Shown piece after piece: positions 21,899-23,146 of a DNA stretch of 23,146 bases. This stretch comes from HGW-17 sp938004375. GTDB lineage: Bacteria; Myxococcota_A; Polyangia; HGW-17. Within the stretch, counting starts at the first letter, position 1. Every line of letters starts with the position of its first letter. The notes below the pieces were generated by a model. It was not told the origin of the DNA. It saw only the letters and a list, made by a program, of their open reading frames with translations, and searched no databases. Position numbers and translations under genes: made by a program. The stretch is taken from the NCBI GenBank assembly GCA_036802685.1, contig DAIRVS010000063.1:1-23146 (forward strand). Reading direction: 5' to 3'.

Positions 21899-23146
21899 AT
21901 GAAGAAACGTTGTATGCAGTGCCAGGCAGTCCTGATGGAAAACGTGACGCAGTGTCCGCTCTGCTATCGGGACATCGTTGATAGCGAACCCCTCTTTTCC
22001 CTCGAAGATGTGCCCACGCTCTTCGTGAAACGGAAAAATGACAAGATATTCGGCCCATTTCCCAAGGCCAAGGTAGTTTCCCTCGTGTCCACTGGGAAAC
22101 TGGAGGCCACCGAAGCGGTGTCCGATGATCGAGAAACCTGGGTGCCCGTGTCCGGGATCCAGGACTTTGCCGCCTTGCTCAAGGCGGGCGCCCCGGTGGC
22201 CGAGCTCCGCGAGCAGCCGGATCTTCCGGCACACAAGACTCCCGGCGCTGGCTCGGTCGAGCTTCCGGGGCTCAAGCCGCCGCCGGTCGCGGCCGATCTG
22301 CCCGGGCTCAAGCAGGCGCCGGTCGCGGCCGACCTTCCGGGGCTCAAGCCGCCGCCGGTCGCGGTCGACCTTCCGGTCCTGAAACCGGCGGGGGCCATCC
22401 CGAGTTCCCAGATCCCGACCCTTCTGGTGCCGGGGAAAAACGCCGGTACTCCCACTCCCGTGACCGATCTCCCCGGGATGAAGACGGACCTCCCGGGTGT
22501 TCGAACGGACCTACCTGGAATGAGGACGGACCTCCCGGGGGTGCGCACGGATCTTCCGGGAGCTCGGACGGACCTCCCGGGAATGCGCACGGATCTTCCG
22601 GGAGCCCGGACGGACCTCCCGGGAGCTCGGACGGACCTCCCAGAACTGAAAATCGAGCTACCCGCCCCCGCCTCCTCGTTTCCCGGTATGCGCGAGGGGA
22701 AGCCCTCCAATCTGGAGAACGAGGACCTGGAACGGGAAAAAAATCGGGATTTCTCCCTGCCGCCGTTGGGGGGTGGGGTGGTTCCGGAGATGAAATTGGA
22801 GTTGAATCCCGGTAAGGCGCATCCCCTCGAGTTGGGGGATCCGGACGCAGGCAAGCCGGGTGAACCGGGCGTCAAGATTCCCCCAAGCCTGTTCGATAGC
22901 TCCGATGGGGTGGATCTCTCGGCGTTGGGAGGTGGGAGTGTGCCGGGTCCGGGAAACAAGAGTGGTCTGGATCTGGACCACCCACCCTCCTCTTTGCCTC
23001 CGTCGGGGATGTCCCTCTCGCTGAGCGATGAAGAGTTGGCACCCCAGGGAGCCGTGGCCGGCCGACCTGTCGACGGAACTTCTCGGTCGAAGAAGACCGG
23101 CAAGGAAAGCAGAGCCAATGGCACCGGCAACAATCTTGGCCGAATA
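21899..23146 (+). CDS. Zinc-ribbon / GYF-like / Leu-Pro-Gly repeat protein (partial, runs off right edge)
   Basis: The frame is open for 416 codons to the last base, so the C-terminus is missing. GAGGAG lies 5 bases upstream of the ATG. Residues 1-25 hold a zinc-ribbon-like 'CMQC...CPLC' pair. Residues about 33-85 ('PTLFVKRKNDKIFGPFPKAKVVSLVSTGKLEATEAVSDDRETWVPVSGIQDFAALL') resemble the GYF-like domain seen after zinc ribbons in myxobacterial motility-type proteins. From about residue 120 the protein is low-complexity: about three 12-residue units of the type 'DLPGLKPPPVAA', then nine 7-residue units of the type Arg-Thr-Asp-Leu-Pro-Gly-X, then an acidic Pro/Gly/Ser-rich region. A cytoplasmic, possibly membrane-anchored scaffold is inferred; missing C-terminus may hold TPR or membrane parts. 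It is divergent from dnaN. Confidence 0.82.
   Translation, partial: MKKRCMQCQAVLMENVTQCPLCYRDIVDSEPLFSLEDVPTLFVKRKNDKIFGPFPKAKVVSLVSTGKLEATEAVSDDRETWVPVSGIQDFAALLKAGAPVAELREQPDLPAHKTPGAGSVELPGLKPPPVAADLPGLKQAPVAADLPGLKPPPVAVDLPVLKPAGAIPSSQIPTLLVPGKNAGTPTPVTDLPGMKTDLPGVRTDLPGMRTDLPGVRTDLPGARTDLPGMRTDLPGARTDLPGARTDLPELKIELPAPASSFPGMREGKPSNLENEDLEREKNRDFSLPPLGGGVVPEMKLELNPGKAHPLELGDPDAGKPGEPGVKIPPSLFDSSDGVDLSALGGGSVPGPGNKSGLDLDHPPSSLPPSGMSLSLSDEELAPQGAVAGRPVDGTSRSKKTGKESRANGTGNNLGRI
22259..22366 (+). repeat. 36-bp in-frame tandem repeat (12-residue units)
   Basis: Three 36-bp units encode Glu/Asp-Leu-Pro-Gly-Leu-Lys-x-x-Pro-Val-Ala-Ala/Val, with a partial fourth (Asp-Leu-Pro-Val-Leu-Lys-Pro) ending near 22390. 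They belong to the terminal zinc-ribbon protein. Confidence 0.88.
22460..22648 (+). repeat. 21-bp in-frame tandem repeat (heptad Arg-Thr-Asp-Leu-Pro-Gly-X)
   Basis: Nine 21-bp units in a row encode x-Thr-Asp-Leu-Pro-Gly/Glu-x, with position 7 alternating Met, Val and Ala (Leu in the last unit). The first unit starts with Val, the second with Lys and the rest with Arg. Near-identical DNA in the central units points to recent expansion. Confidence 0.93.

Noticed and set aside
22259..22648. CRISPR-like repeat array
   Set aside because: The repeats are head-to-tail without unique spacers and keep a coding frame, so they are protein repeats.
21964..23133. Minus-strand open frame rich in Arg-Ser-Val-Pro-Gly repeats
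   Set aside because: It is the antisense of the LPG-repeat protein; its repeats merely mirror the + strand repeats. The + frame has a promoter, ribosome-binding site and zinc ribbon.

Overview
The window is a densely packed bacterial chromosome segment. Most of it (about 1-17100) is very GC-rich. From the second half of the ABC-transporter gene (about 17200-18740) through recF and dnaN (to about 21615) the GC content is clearly lower, and it rises again after 21900. Lipoproteins with MopE-type metal-binding motifs plus a choice-of-anchor-L-like domain, an MshEN/HEAT scaffold protein, a short RodZ-like protein, a TPR lipoprotein and a zinc-ribbon/repeat protein all suggest a Myxococcota/Bradymonadota-type (former Deltaproteobacteria) organism. 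This is inference from gene style; no rRNA or other taxonomic marker is present.

Layout. 1-54 is a hexanucleotide tandem repeat at the left edge, possibly the Phe-Asp tail of a gene that starts outside. 150-2684 (+) is a large beta-propeller-like lipoprotein that converges on, and overlaps, glgX (-), a glycogen debranching enzyme. Divergent from glgX is a MopE/choice-of-anchor-L lipoprotein (4930-6171, +), which converges on recO (-). recO lies just downstream of an mgtE-family Mg2+ transporter gene (-). Divergent from mgtE are a RodZ-like HTH-membrane protein (8531-9040, +) and a 924-aa MshEN/HEAT protein (9171-11945, +). The latter converges on a TPR lipoprotein (11949-12989, -). Next on the + strand come serS, an FAH-family hydrolase, glmS and an ABC transporter half-unit.

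The right-hand third looks close to the replication origin. It has a perfect 16-bp parS palindrome (18746-18761), a small exported protein (18902-19471, +), and recF and dnaN as a minus-strand pair transcribed dnaN to recF. The 283-bp divergent spacer upstream of dnaN carries several degenerate DnaA-box-like 9-mers. dnaA and parAB are not in the window. The last gene (21899 to the right edge, +) is incomplete. It encodes an N-terminal zinc ribbon, a GYF-like segment and long Leu-Pro-Gly-rich tandem repeats.

How the genes fit together: serS, glmS, recF, dnaN, recO and mgtE are housekeeping (translation, cell-wall/amino-sugar supply, replication, recombination repair, Mg2+ homeostasis). The lipoproteins and the scaffold and repeat proteins are lineage-specific envelope or motility-type proteins of unknown role. 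I see no phage, IS element, CRISPR array, defence island or biosynthetic cluster. The most notable signals are the parS site, the origin-like spacer, in-frame repeat tracts in recO and in the terminal protein, and an MgtE with an altered pore motif.
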